Source: Paraburkholderia tropica
GTDB taxonomy: Bacteria; Pseudomonadota; Gammaproteobacteria; Burkholderiales; Burkholderiaceae
Assembly: GCF_900109265.1 (NCBI RefSeq)
Contig: NZ_FNZM01000014.1
Location: 1 to 64,000 of the forward strand
Reading direction: 5' to 3'
Length of the DNA: 64,000 bases
Below are positions 54,626 through 63,153 of this stretch, in pieces. The position numbers and the translations under genes are program-made. The notes below the pieces were generated by a model. The model was not told the DNA's origin. It did not search any database and saw only the letters and a program-made list of their open reading frames with translations. Position 1 is the stretch's first letter, and each line of letters begins with the position of its first letter.

Positions 54626-54669
54626 GCGGCGCGCGGTTCGCGATTATTGCGAACCGCGCGCCGCATTTT
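54626..54669. terminator. Strong terminator after the hsp20 gene
   Basis: A perfect 16-bp GC-rich stem (54626-54641 with 54649-54664), 7-nt loop, followed by ATTTTT. Confidence 0.92.
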
Positions 54670-54784
54670 TACGTCATTAGCAACGATCTTCGGGCCGTAA
54701 TGCGACGAAACACGCTTGTAGCGAAACTGTACGTTTAGGCCGCTATGCTGGTCAGCACTGTGAGTTCTGGACAGGAGAGATTCG

Positions 54785-55042
54785 ATGCTCAGTCACCACG
54801 AACTGGCCGCGCTGCTGCTGATCCGCGACGCGAACACGCCGCTGCACACGCTCGATTCCGATTTTCTCGCGCTGGCGCGCTACCAGCTTGTTGAAATGGA
54901 CGCCGGCGAACGCGGTTACGCACCGCGTCTCACGAGTCTGGGCCAGGAAGTGCTGCGGCGGCTGACACACGACGGTCATGACAATCACGACGATCACGAC
55001 CAACGCGACGACCGCTGGAATGAAGAGGGCGGCACGGCGTGA
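54785..55042 (+). CDS. Small 85-aa protein with His/Asp-rich tail
   Basis: I do not recognise the family. The first ~60 residues (SHHELAALLLIRDAN, LALARYQLVEMDAGERGYAPRLTSLGQEVLRRL) look like a winged-helix-like fold of small DNA-binding proteins, and the last ~20 residues alternate His and Asp (HDNHDDHDQRDD), a possible metal-binding tail. A GGAGAG ribosome site precedes ATG 54785. Single-gene unit. Confidence 0.6.
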   Translation: MLSHHELAALLLIRDANTPLHTLDSDFLALARYQLVEMDAGERGYAPRLTSLGQEVLRRLTHDGHDNHDDHDQRDDRWNEEGGTA

Positions 55043-55176
55043 CGGTGAACATTGGCGATGCGGTTGTTGTCAAGAGGCGGATATCGGGCGCTACGCTCGT
55101 TACAAGCGTGTAACTAAATGTGATGCGCTTTGCGTTACAGTGCTGCCTTTTGTTGCCGTCCATCGAGAGTCCACGC

Positions 55177-55338
55177 ATGAAAATCATCGCCAAGCCGTTC
55201 GCCCGTCTGTCCGCCCTGATGCTGTGCGCTGCCATGGCCGCGCCGCTGGCCGCCGTCGCCGCTCCGCATCATCACACCGTGTGCCACACCGAAGTTCAGC
55301 ATCACCACCCGGTGCGCGTTTGCCACAACGTGCACTGA
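55177..55338 (+). CDS. Small secreted His/Cys-containing protein
   Basis: 53 aa, too short for routine annotation. A signal peptide (KPFARLSALMLCAAMAAPLAAVAA) is followed by a 24-residue mature peptide with repeated HHH and VCHTEV/VCHNVH motifs and two cysteines, suited to binding metals in the periplasm. It ends just before a terminator, which supports it as a real gene. No named family. Confidence 0.62.
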   Translation: MKIIAKPFARLSALMLCAAMAAPLAAVAAPHHHTVCHTEVQHHHPVRVCHNVH

Positions 55339-55367
55339 TCGAGTACCGATTCCGCTTCGGCGGAGCT

Positions 55368-55394
55368 TGCCGCACCGAGGTGCGGCATTTTTTT
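55368..55394 (+). terminator. Terminator after the small secreted-protein gene
   Basis: An 8-bp stem TGCCGCAC/GTGCGGCA (55368-55375 with 55380-55387), CGAG loop, followed by seven Ts. Confidence 0.88.
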
Positions 55395-55588
55395 CTCCGT
55401 AATAATTCGTTATCCGAAGTAATTGGCGGAAATGGCAATGCGCGGAATACGCGGCGATGTGATGTATGTCGTGTTTTGTGTGGTTGCGCACACGCAGTAC
55501 GCGCCGTTCGCCGGGAAAATGATGCGATCGCATCGCAAGACGACGCGCAACCGGCGTCGTCCGGCACTCACACAGGGTCGTCTACGTA

Positions 55589-56569
55589 ATGAAGCAAGCC
55601 TGGAGTTTCGCGGTTGGCGCCGCGGTATTGTTCCTGTCGTCCAGGTGTGCTGTCGCCCAGGAGTTCACGCTGTTCGCCGGTCCGCTCGTGAGCGGATCCG
55701 ACCATTCGTATTCGTGGCAAATGAATTATATGGAAGGCTTCGGCAAGTATTTCGCCGGCAGCGTTTCATGGCTCAACGAAGGCCATATTCCCGGGCATCA
55801 TCGCGACGGGCAGAGCATTCAGGCGTGGGCGCGTCTGCCGTTCGACAACCGGCGCTTCGTGTTTTCGCTGGGCGTCGGCCCGTATCGTTATTTCGATACC
55901 GAAGCCGCGAAGCAGGGGCTCGGCTATTCGAACACGCACGGCTGGGGCGCGGTGTATAGCGCGCGTTTGACGTGGTACGCCAGCAACCGCTGGACGGCGA
56001 ATCTGCAACTGAACCGCGTGGGCGTCGCGCGCGGGCCGTCCACCACGGCGCTCATGCTCGGCGTCGGCTATCAACTGGACGCGCCGGACACGCCGGGGCC
56101 GCGCGACTTCGCGCTGCCGCGCACGCACGACGTAACGAACAACGAAATCACGTTGATGGCGGGCGAGACCATCCTCAACAGCCTGGAGTCGCAAACGTCC
56201 GCGGCCGAATCGATCGAATACCGGCGCGGCATCACGCATTGGCTCGACGGTTCGATCGGGTATCTGCACGAGGGGAATGGCCTGTCGGCGCGTCGCGACG
56301 GCGCAACCGCACAACTGTGGCTCACGCGCGCGTTTCTCGACGACCATCTCACGCTGGGTTTCGGCGCGGGCCTTTACGCCGCGATTCACCACGGCGACGA
56401 CAGCGATCAGCGCGATACCGGCGACGGCATTCTGTCGGGGCTCGTCTCGGTTTCGGCGTCGTATCGGTTCACCCAGCATTGGGCGGCGCGCGTGACGTGG
56501 AATCGCGTCGTCACGCGCTATAGCCGCGATACCGACGTGATCCTGGGCGGCATCGGCTATCGCTTCTGA
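55589..56569 (+). CDS. Outer-membrane beta-barrel protein with two homologous halves
   Basis: About 326 aa with a signal peptide (QAWSFAVGAAVLFLSSRCAVAQ) and alternating aromatic/hydrophobic beta strands ending in a C-terminal GIGYRF, the outer-membrane insertion signal with final Phe. Two halves align: YMEGFGKYFAGSVSWLNEGHIPGHHRDG in the first and YRRGITHWLDGSIGYLHEGNGLSARRDG in the second, each followed by a LGFGAGLY- or LGVGPYR-like strand. So it appears to be a duplicated 8-strand barrel unit. Function unknown; a link to lipid modification is only a guess. Confidence 0.7.
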   Translation: MKQAWSFAVGAAVLFLSSRCAVAQEFTLFAGPLVSGSDHSYSWQMNYMEGFGKYFAGSVSWLNEGHIPGHHRDGQSIQAWARLPFDNRRFVFSLGVGPYRYFDTEAAKQGLGYSNTHGWGAVYSARLTWYASNRWTANLQLNRVGVARGPSTTALMLGVGYQLDAPDTPGPRDFALPRTHDVTNNEITLMAGETILNSLESQTSAAESIEYRRGITHWLDGSIGYLHEGNGLSARRDGATAQLWLTRAFLDDHLTLGFGAGLYAAIHHGDDSDQRDTGDGILSGLVSVSASYRFTQHWAARVTWNRVVTRYSRDTDVILGGIGYRF

Positions 56570-56628
56570 GCAAGCTTAAAGACAGGTCGGGCGCGCCTGC
56601 CTGGCAGGTGCGGCGCGCCCGGCCGCGA

Positions 56629-57384
56629 TCAATTGCCGGGGCGTCCACCGCCGCCGCCACCTCCGGACGGGCGATTTCCGCCACCGCCACCGCCACCACG
56701 TCCGCCGCCCCCACCGCCGGGCGGCCTTCCGCCACCACCGCCTTGTCCTTGCGGCCTGCCGCCTGCTTGGTTGCCTGGCGGCCGCGCGTTGTTGTTGCCT
56801 GGCGGCCGTGCATTGTTGTTGCCTGGCGGGCGGGCGTTGTTATGACCCGGCGGCCGCGCGCCGCTGTTATTGGGCGGACGATGTCCCTGACCCGAACCGG
56901 GCCGGTTGCCGGGACCACCCGGCGGACGTCCATGCGAGGGCGGCCGGATCGCGGGCGGCGGTCCCGGACGCGGACCCGGATGACGGCTCCAGCGTGCCCG
57001 GTTGCCGTACCACGGCCGGTCACGGTAATAGCTGCCCCAATACGCGCCGAGCGAGAACGTGATGATCGGCAGGCCGATGGTCGGGCCGTAGTTCATCACC
57101 GGCACGCGCGCACCTTGCCACGGATACGAGATATACCCGCCATAGACCCAGCCGCGCAGGCCGGGCAGGCTGACGTCGCACCAGCTGAAGCCGGAGACGC
57201 AACCCATCACCGCAATCGAAACGCCGCCCGGCACTTGCGCCACGACGGGGAAATCGCCGGCGGGACCGGCGTACAGATTGACGGTCATGCTCGTGAACGC
57301 CTGGGACTGCGCGAGCGCCGGCGCGGGCGCCGCGACGAGCGTGGCGAGTCCGGCGAGCATCGCACCGATGAGCTGTTTGCGCAT
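56629..57384 (-). CDS. Secreted bacterial-SH3 protein with Gly/Pro/Asn-rich tail
   Basis: About 251 aa: signal peptide (QLIGAMLAGLATLVAAPAPALA), a bacterial SH3 domain (MTVNLYAGPAGDFPVVAQVPGG, CDVSLPGLRGWVYGGYIS) and a linker, then ~110 residues of low-complexity tail, including the tandem octapeptide NNNARPPG units and a run of Gly. The SH3 fold suggests envelope or peptidoglycan binding; the tail is disordered. The repeats are encoded by near-identical 24-bp units around 56,790-56,830 and could vary in number. Confidence 0.75.
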   Translation of the reverse strand: MRKQLIGAMLAGLATLVAAPAPALAQSQAFTSMTVNLYAGPAGDFPVVAQVPGGVSIAVMGCVSGFSWCDVSLPGLRGWVYGGYISYPWQGARVPVMNYGPTIGLPIITFSLGAYWGSYYRDRPWYGNRARWSRHPGPRPGPPPAIRPPSHGRPPGGPGNRPGSGQGHRPPNNSGARPPGHNNARPPGNNNARPPGNNNARPPGNQAGGRPQGQGGGGGRPPGGGGGGRGGGGGGGNRPSGGGGGGGRPGN

Positions 57385-57665
57385 CGCGGCTCCTTGGTGG
57401 TTGGCACTGCCCGGTGAAATTATTGGGACACAACCTCAACGGTAGCAGATAAGCGATTTAGGGCGCGGTTGCGCATGTTACGGGTTATTTCGACGCCATC
57501 AGGACGCATACGCCGCATTTCGGGACACGACGGCGCGCGGGCGAGCCGCACGCGCTCGCGCGGCTTGTGCAAGAATCGCGGCTCGGCACGCCGCAGGACG
57601 CAGGCGCCCCAAGTCGCAGCAGAAGCGGCAGCCGGATCAAATCAGAAAGACGAGGAGCAGACCAG

Positions 57666-58988
57666 GTGATTCAACGCATTGCCAATTTCTTTACCGGCGT
57701 AGTCCATCGATTCTTGCCGGACCCGCTCATTTTCGCGATCCTGCTGACGGTCGTGACCTTCGTGCTGGCGTTCTCGCTGACGCCGCAGCCGCCCGCCCAA
57801 CTTGTGATGATGTGGGGCTCGGGCTTCTGGAATCTGCTCGCATTCTCGATGCAGATGGTGCTGATCCTCGTGACCGGCCACGCGCTCGCCAGCTCGGCGC
57901 CGGTCAAGCGCCTGCTGGTCGCGCTCGCCGGCTGCGCGCGCACGCCGGGCCAGGGTGTGATGCTGGTGGCCTTCGTGGGCGCGGTTGCGTGCGCGATCAA
58001 CTGGGGCTTCGGCCTCGTGCTCGGCGCGATGTTCTCGCGCGAAGTGGCGCGTCGCGTGCGCGGCACCGACTACCGGCTGCTGGTCGCCGCTGCGTACATG
58101 GGTTTTCTCACGTGGCACGGCGGCCTCTCGGGCTCGGTGCCGCTGGTCGCGGCCACCAAGGGCAATCCGATGGAAAAGACCATCGGCCTGATCCCGGTTT
58201 CGCAGACCATTTTCACGGGCTACAACGCCTTCATCACGATCGCGCTGATCGTCCTGCTGCCGATTCTCGTGCGCCTGATGATGCCGAAGCCTGAAGACGT
58301 CGTCTCGGTCGATCCCGCGCTGCTCGAAGATCCGCCCTCGGTCGAGCGCAAGCTCGGGCCGGACGCGACCTTCGCCGAACGCATCGAGGAAAGCCGCGCG
58401 CTCTCGCTGCTGGTGGCGGCGCTGTGCGCGGTGTTTCTGGGCGTGCGTTTCCACGAAAAGGGTTTCGCGCTCGACATCGACACCGTGAATCTGGTGTTCC
58501 TCGCCGCGGGCCTCGTGCTGCACAAGACGCCGATGGCCTATGCGCGTGCGGTGGCCGGCGCGGCGAAGGGCGCGTCGGGCATCATGATCCAGTTCCCGTT
58601 CTACGCGGGCATTCAGGCGCTGATGGACCATTCGGGTCTCGCGGGCGTGATCACGAAATGGTTCGTCGATATCGCCAATGTGCACACGTTCCCGCTGCTC
58701 GCGTTCCTGAGTTCGGCGGTCATCAATTTCGCGGTGCCGTCGGGCGGCGGCCACTGGGTCGTGCAGGGACCGTTCGTGATGCCGGCGGCCCAGGCGCTGG
58801 GCGCGGACCTCGGCAAGTCGGCGATGGCGATCGCTTACGGCGAGGCGTGGACCAATATGGCGCAGCCGTTCTGGGCGTTGCCCGCACTGGCGATCGCGGG
58901 CCTCGGCGTGCGCGACATCATGGGTTACTGCGTGACCACGCTGCTGTTCTCGGGCGTAGTGTTCATCGCGGGGATGTATCTGTTCTGA
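57666..58988 (+). CDS. atoE: Short-chain fatty acid transporter (AtoE family)
   Basis: About 440 aa with roughly 10-12 membrane helices. The family blocks are visible: FLPDPLIFAILLTVVTFVLA at the N-terminus, INWGFGLVLGAMFSREVARR near 120, AAYMGFLTWHGGLSGSVPL near 145 and FAVPSGGGHWVVQGPFVMPAAQ near 360. It imports short-chain fatty acids such as butyrate or acetoacetate. GTG 57666 is favoured by a GAGGAG ribosome site upstream. Location close to the PHB and patatin/GntP units fits C4-acid metabolism. Confidence 0.9.
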   Translation: MIQRIANFFTGVVHRFLPDPLIFAILLTVVTFVLAFSLTPQPPAQLVMMWGSGFWNLLAFSMQMVLILVTGHALASSAPVKRLLVALAGCARTPGQGVMLVAFVGAVACAINWGFGLVLGAMFSREVARRVRGTDYRLLVAAAYMGFLTWHGGLSGSVPLVAATKGNPMEKTIGLIPVSQTIFTGYNAFITIALIVLLPILVRLMMPKPEDVVSVDPALLEDPPSVERKLGPDATFAERIEESRALSLLVAALCAVFLGVRFHEKGFALDIDTVNLVFLAAGLVLHKTPMAYARAVAGAAKGASGIMIQFPFYAGIQALMDHSGLAGVITKWFVDIANVHTFPLLAFLSSAVINFAVPSGGGHWVVQGPFVMPAAQALGADLGKSAMAIAYGEAWTNMAQPFWALPALAIAGLGVRDIMGYCVTTLLFSGVVFIAGMYLF

Positions 58989-59015
58989 TCCGTACCGAAG
59001 TGTTTTGAGGTGTAC

Positions 59016-59049
59016 TGAAGTGTCCGCCAGGGACAGTCTGGACACTTCA
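59016..59049. repeat. Inverted copies of the TGAAGTGTCC decamer
   Basis: TGAAGTGTCC (59016-59025) and its exact complement GGACACTTCA (59040-59049) flank a 14-nt spacer. The decamer is the same one tandemly repeated at 17554-17583. Confidence 0.7.
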
Positions 59050-59067
59050 CGGACACTTTGGACAGTG

Positions 59068-59095
59068 CAACGCCCGGCCCATGCGCCGGGCGTTG
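59068..59095. terminator. Bidirectional terminator between atoE and the DUF488/UDG frame
   Basis: An 11-bp perfect stem (59068-59078 with 59085-59095), 6-nt loop. It abuts the stop codon of the minus-strand DUF488 reading frame at 59096. Confidence 0.85.
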
Positions 59096-59473
59096 TTATT
59101 TCCGGTGGCGATGTTTCGCGAGAAAGTCGCGCAGCACGGCGGCGTGATTGTGCTCCGTATCGTGCGCGCCGTAGAGCAGCACGATGGGATGCTGCGCGCT
59201 GGCGTCGGCAAGCGGTTGCCAGCCCTCGCGGTTGGCGTCGAGTTCGGCGAGATAGCGGCGGCGGAATTCGTCCCAGTGCGCGGCGTCGGTGCCGCTCGCG
59301 TGAAACCACTGGCGCAGCGCCGTGCTCGGCGCGACATCCTTCGCCCAGGTCACGCCGGCGAGCGTCTCCTTGCGGATGCCGCGCGGCCACAGGCGGTCGA
59401 CGAGAAAGCAGGCGCGTCCGTCGTCGGGCAGCGGTTCGTACACCCGCTGGATCTCAATGGTCCCTTGAGTCAT
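59096..59473 (-). CDS. DUF488 protein (YeaO-like), internal start within the UDG-like frame
   Basis: About 125 aa. Family features: IEIQRVYEPLPDDGRACFLVDRLWPRGIRKE at the start, a central WHASGTDAAHWDEF-like block and the end LLYGAHDTEHNHAAVLRDFL. DUF488/YeaO members are small cytoplasmic proteins of unknown role. An AGGAGA ribosome site lies about 9 bases before the ATG at 59473, supporting separate initiation, and the domain is commonly free-standing. Confidence 0.8.
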   Translation of the reverse strand: MTQGTIEIQRVYEPLPDDGRACFLVDRLWPRGIRKETLAGVTWAKDVAPSTALRQWFHASGTDAAHWDEFRRRYLAELDANREGWQPLADASAQHPIVLLYGAHDTEHNHAAVLRDFLAKHRHRK

Positions 59474-60220
59474 CGTGTGCGTCTCCTGGTGAGCCGTGGC
59501 GATACGCGCGCCTCGGTGCGCGGATGTGGGCGATGCGATTAGCGATGCCGCAGCCGAGGCCCCGTCCGCCGCATCCATCAGCGCCGCGACGCGCGCGCGC
59601 AACGCGGGCAGCACGTCGTGCCCGAACCACGGATGGTGCTTGAACCACGCCTGATTGCGCGGCGACGGATGCGGCAGCGGCACGCAATCCGGCCCGTACT
59701 CGCGCCACGCTTCGACCGTTTCGGTCAGCGACGCCTTGCGGCGCGCGCCGAGCATATAGCGCTGCGCGTACTGTCCGACCAGCAGCGTAAGCCGCACCTG
59801 CGGCAGCAGGGCGAGCAGGCGTTCGTGCCAAAGCGCGGCGCACTCGGGGCGCGGCGGGTTATCGCCGCTCGCGCCGCGGCCCGGATAGCAGAAACCCATC
59901 GGCACGATGGCGACGCGCGCGTCGTCGTAGAACACATCCTTGCCGATGCCGAGCCACGCGCGCAGACGCTCGCCGCTTGCGTCGTCCCACGGAATGCCGG
60001 AGGCGTGGACCTTCGCGCCCGGCGCTTGACCGACGATCAGCAGACGCGCGGTCGTGCTGGCCTGCAACACCGGGCGCGGGCCGAGCGGCAACGCATCGCC
60101 GCACACGCCGCAGGCGCGGATGTCGGCAAGCAGACGGGGAAGCCGGGACAGTGTGGCGGAACGGGGCACGATTGGCGAAAACGAAGGGGCGAAAAACGAA
60201 GCGGCGACCGGCGCGGCCAT
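59096..60220 (-). CDS. Uracil-DNA-glycosylase-like protein reading through into DUF488
   Basis: The frame from ATG 60220 has a UDG-superfamily domain: CGVCGD near residue 34 (the end of a Cys-containing lead), LLIVGQAPGAKVHASGIPWDDASGERLRAWLGI (motif 1 type), VPMGFCYPGRG, and LLVGQYAQRY with HPSPRNQAWF near 195 (motif 2 type with His). About 30 Ala/Ser-rich residues follow, then the DUF488 domain without an in-frame stop, giving 374 aa. The DUF488 part has its own internal start (59473) and ribosome site, so this may be one fused gene or two adjacent genes that have lost the separating stop. UDG-like proteins remove uracil or related bases; the exact activity is uncertain. Confidence 0.7.
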   Translation of the reverse strand: MAAPVAASFFAPSFSPIVPRSATLSRLPRLLADIRACGVCGDALPLGPRPVLQASTTARLLIVGQAPGAKVHASGIPWDDASGERLRAWLGIGKDVFYDDARVAIVPMGFCYPGRGASGDNPPRPECAALWHERLLALLPQVRLTLLVGQYAQRYMLGARRKASLTETVEAWREYGPDCVPLPHPSPRNQAWFKHHPWFGHDVLPALRARVAALMDAADGASAAASLIASPTSAHRGARIATAHQETHTMTQGTIEIQRVYEPLPDDGRACFLVDRLWPRGIRKETLAGVTWAKDVAPSTALRQWFHASGTDAAHWDEFRRRYLAELDANREGWQPLADASAQHPIVLLYGAHDTEHNHAAVLRDFLAKHRHRK

Positions 60221-60441
60221 GCTCGACAAAGGCGAAAAAATCAGTCTACCAAAGGCATTCGGGACGCACGTCCTGATGCATGACAAAGCGCACCTCGGAC
60301 GCACCTCCAGCGTACCCAAAATCCCCGCCAATCTCCCCAAAAGCCCATCCCAAGCCAGAAATTGGCGCAGTGCGGCATCCGCGCGAAGCGCTCCGCGCTT
60401 TTCCTGTAACCTCGCCAAGGGTCGCAGATCAAGGAGCCCCC

Positions 60442-61491
60442 ATGGCCGCCGAACGTGACACGACATCCCACGCCGAACCGCTGCTCGTCGACCTCGCCTT
60501 GCAGGGCGGCGGCTCGCACGGCGCCTACACCTGGGGCGTGCTCGACCGCCTGCTCGAAGAGCCGTGGCTGCGGATCGAAGGCATTTCCGGCACCTCGGCG
60601 GGCGCGATGAACGCCGCCGTGCTCGCGAGCGGCTTCGCGCACGACGGCGCGCCCGGCGCGCGCAAGGCGCTCGAATCCTTCTGGCGACGCGTCGCTGACG
60701 CCGCGCGTTTCAGTCCGTTCCGGCGCGGTTTCGTCGACATGCTGCTGGGTCGCTGGACGCTCGATCACTCGCCGATCTTCGTCGCGCTCGACATGATGGC
60801 GCGCGTGGCTTCGCCCTACGACCTCAATCCCGCGAGCGTCAATCCGCTGCGCACGATCCTCGCGGACACCATCGATTTCGACGCGCTGCGAACCTCGCGC
60901 ATCAAGCTGTTCACGACCGCGACGCGCGTGAGCAACGGGCAGGCGCGGGTGTTCCGCAACGCCGATCTCACGCCCGACGCGCTGCTCGCCTCGGCTTGCC
61001 TGCCCACGCTGTTCCAGGCCGTCGAAATCGACGGCGAGGCGTACTGGGACGGCGGTTATGCGGGCAATCCGTCGATCACGCCGCTGATCCGCGAAACCGA
61101 TTCGATCGACACGATCCTCGTGCAGGTCAATCCGGTGGAGCGCGCGGGCACGCCGCGTTCGGCGCGCGAAATCATCAACCGGCTCAACGAGATCGCATTC
61201 AACGCGCCGCTCGTCAAGGAGCTGCGCATGATGGCGCTGCTGCACAAGGTCGCCGACGCGGGCAGCGAGGAAGGGCGACGTTGGGCCAGCATGCGGCTGC
61301 ATCGCGTGCACAGCGACACGCTCGTGTCGCTCGGCTCGTCATCGAAACTCAATGCGGAATGGGCTTTCATGACGATGTTGCGCGACGAAGGGCGGCGCAC
61401 CGCCGACGCGTTCCTCGCCAGCCACGGCGCGCAACTGGGCGTGGACTCGACCTTCACACTCGACGAACTCTTCCACGGAGAACTGCCATGA
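60442..61491 (+). CDS. Patatin-like phospholipase/hydrolase
   Basis: About 349 aa. Patatin motifs: the oxyanion GGGSHGAYTWG near residue 21, nucleophile GTSAG near 50, and the catalytic Asp in DGGYAGNP near 205. It cleaves acyl esters (phospholipids or, in relatives, polyhydroxybutyrate). AAGGAG precedes ATG 60442. Its stop overlaps the GntP-type permease start (ATGA), so the two are translated together, a pairing known near hydroxybutyrate-utilisation genes in Burkholderiales; substrate therefore remains an inference. Confidence 0.9.
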   Translation: MAAERDTTSHAEPLLVDLALQGGGSHGAYTWGVLDRLLEEPWLRIEGISGTSAGAMNAAVLASGFAHDGAPGARKALESFWRRVADAARFSPFRRGFVDMLLGRWTLDHSPIFVALDMMARVASPYDLNPASVNPLRTILADTIDFDALRTSRIKLFTTATRVSNGQARVFRNADLTPDALLASACLPTLFQAVEIDGEAYWDGGYAGNPSITPLIRETDSIDTILVQVNPVERAGTPRSAREIINRLNEIAFNAPLVKELRMMALLHKVADAGSEEGRRWASMRLHRVHSDTLVSLGSSSKLNAEWAFMTMLRDEGRRTADAFLASHGAQLGVDSTFTLDELFHGELP

Positions 61492-62978
61492 CCGCCGGCG
61501 CGCTGGCGCTTGGCCTCGTCGGCATGCTCGCGAGTCTCGCGCTGCTGATCTGGCTCGCGTATCGCGGCTGGAGCGTGCTGCTGCTCGCGCCGCTCTGCGC
61601 GATGCTCGCGGCGCTGATCTCGGGCCAGCCCGTGCTCGCGCACTGGACGCAGACTTTCATGCTGAGCACGGGCCGTTTTCTCGCGCAGTTCTTTCCGCTG
61701 TTTCTGCTCGGCTCGCTGTTCGGCAAGCTGATGGAGGACAGCGGTTCGGTCGACGCCGTCGCGCAATTCATGATCGACAAGCTCGGCACGCGTCACGCGC
61801 TGGTGGCCGTGGTGCTCGGCGGCGCGCTCGTGACTTACGGCGGCGTGAGCCTCTTCGTGGCGTTCTTCGTGCTCGCGCCGATGGCGCAGGCGTTGTTCCG
61901 CTCCGCGAATATTCCGCGCCGTCTGATGCCCGCGACGATCATGCTCGGCACGGCCACGTTCACGATGTCCGCGCTGCCCGGCACGCCCGCGCTGCAAAAT
62001 GCGATTCCGATGCCGTTCTTCGGCACGACGCCGTTCGCGGCGCCGGGGCTTGGCATCGTCGCGACCTGCGTGATGGCGGGCTTCGGGCTCTGGTGGCTCG
62101 GGCGCGCGGCCGCCGCGGCGAAGCGCAACGGCGAAGGCTTCGTCGAGCCGCACGACGGCGGCGCAGACGACGCCTCGCGCGGCAAAAGCCCGCTCGTGCG
62201 CGAACGCGCGAGCGTGGCGCAAACCTTCGATCCCGCCGAAATCGACGCGGGCGCGGAGGCGTCGCTGCACGCCGGCGCGCCGCCCGCGTGGGTCGCGCTC
62301 GCGCCGCTCGTGGTGGTGGTCGCGATGAACTTCGTGATGAACATGCTGGTGTTTCCGCGCATCGACGCGAGCTATCTCGCCGAGCCGCGCTGGGGCGCGA
62401 CGTCGCTGTCCGCCGTCGCGGGCGTGTGGGGCGTGTGCGTGGCGCTCGCGCTCGGCATCCTCGTGCTGGTGGCGCTGAACCGTCAGCGGCTGGGCGCGCT
62501 GCGCGAGAGCGTCGATGCGGGCGCGAACGCGTCGGTGCTGCCGGTGCTGAGCGTCGGCAGCCTCGTCGGCTACGGCGCGGTGATCGCCGCGCTGCCCGCG
62601 TTCGAGGCCGTGCGCGACTGGGTGCTCGGCATCGGCGGCGGTCCGCTCGTTTCGCTCGCGGTCGCGACGAACCTGCTCGCCGGGCTGACCGGCTCGGCTT
62701 CGGGCGGCCTGACGATCGCGCTCGATGCGCTCGGCAGCACGTATATGCAGCTTGCCGCGCAGCATCATATCGATCCGGCGCTGATGCATCGCGTGGCCGT
62801 GATGTCATCGGGCACGCTCGACAGCCTGCCGCACAACGGCGCGGTGGTGACGCTGCTGGCCGTATGCGGTTCCACGCATCGCGACAGCTATCGCGATCTG
62901 GTGGTGGTGAGCATCGTCGGCGCACTGATCGCGCTGGCCGTGGTGATCGCGCTGGGCTCGCTGTTCGGCAGTTTTTGA
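61488..62978 (+). CDS. GntP-family permease
   Basis: About 496 aa with around 12 membrane helices and a long soluble loop near residues 205-260. The family features are MEDSGSVDAVAQFM, the discontinuous-helix LVTYGGVSLFVAFFVLAP and GTATFTMSALPGTPALQNAIP. GntP members import gluconate or small hydroxy acids with protons. Coupling with the patatin gene suggests 3-hydroxybutyrate or another acid released by that hydrolase. Substrate not proven by sequence. Confidence 0.85.
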   Translation: MTAGALALGLVGMLASLALLIWLAYRGWSVLLLAPLCAMLAALISGQPVLAHWTQTFMLSTGRFLAQFFPLFLLGSLFGKLMEDSGSVDAVAQFMIDKLGTRHALVAVVLGGALVTYGGVSLFVAFFVLAPMAQALFRSANIPRRLMPATIMLGTATFTMSALPGTPALQNAIPMPFFGTTPFAAPGLGIVATCVMAGFGLWWLGRAAAAAKRNGEGFVEPHDGGADDASRGKSPLVRERASVAQTFDPAEIDAGAEASLHAGAPPAWVALAPLVVVVAMNFVMNMLVFPRIDASYLAEPRWGATSLSAVAGVWGVCVALALGILVLVALNRQRLGALRESVDAGANASVLPVLSVGSLVGYGAVIAALPAFEAVRDWVLGIGGGPLVSLAVATNLLAGLTGSASGGLTIALDALGSTYMQLAAQHHIDPALMHRVAVMSSGTLDSLPHNGAVVTLLAVCGSTHRDSYRDLVVVSIVGALIALAVVIALGSLFGSF

Positions 62979-63153
62979 ATGCGCGATGCGGTGATAAGGA
63001 AGCAACCACGAAGCAACGATAAAGGGCCGATAAGGAAGCGGCGCGCCTGAAAGCGCGCTCGCGCGAACGCGCGTAGACTCGCACGTGGCAGTGCCAGGCA
63101 TCCAGCATCGAGCAACAGGCAGGCGCGTGACGCGCGTCGTGCAAGGAGGCTTC

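Noticed and set aside
61056..62789. 577-aa minus-strand frame opposite patatin and GntP
   Set aside because: Shadow of two well-supported plus-strand genes.
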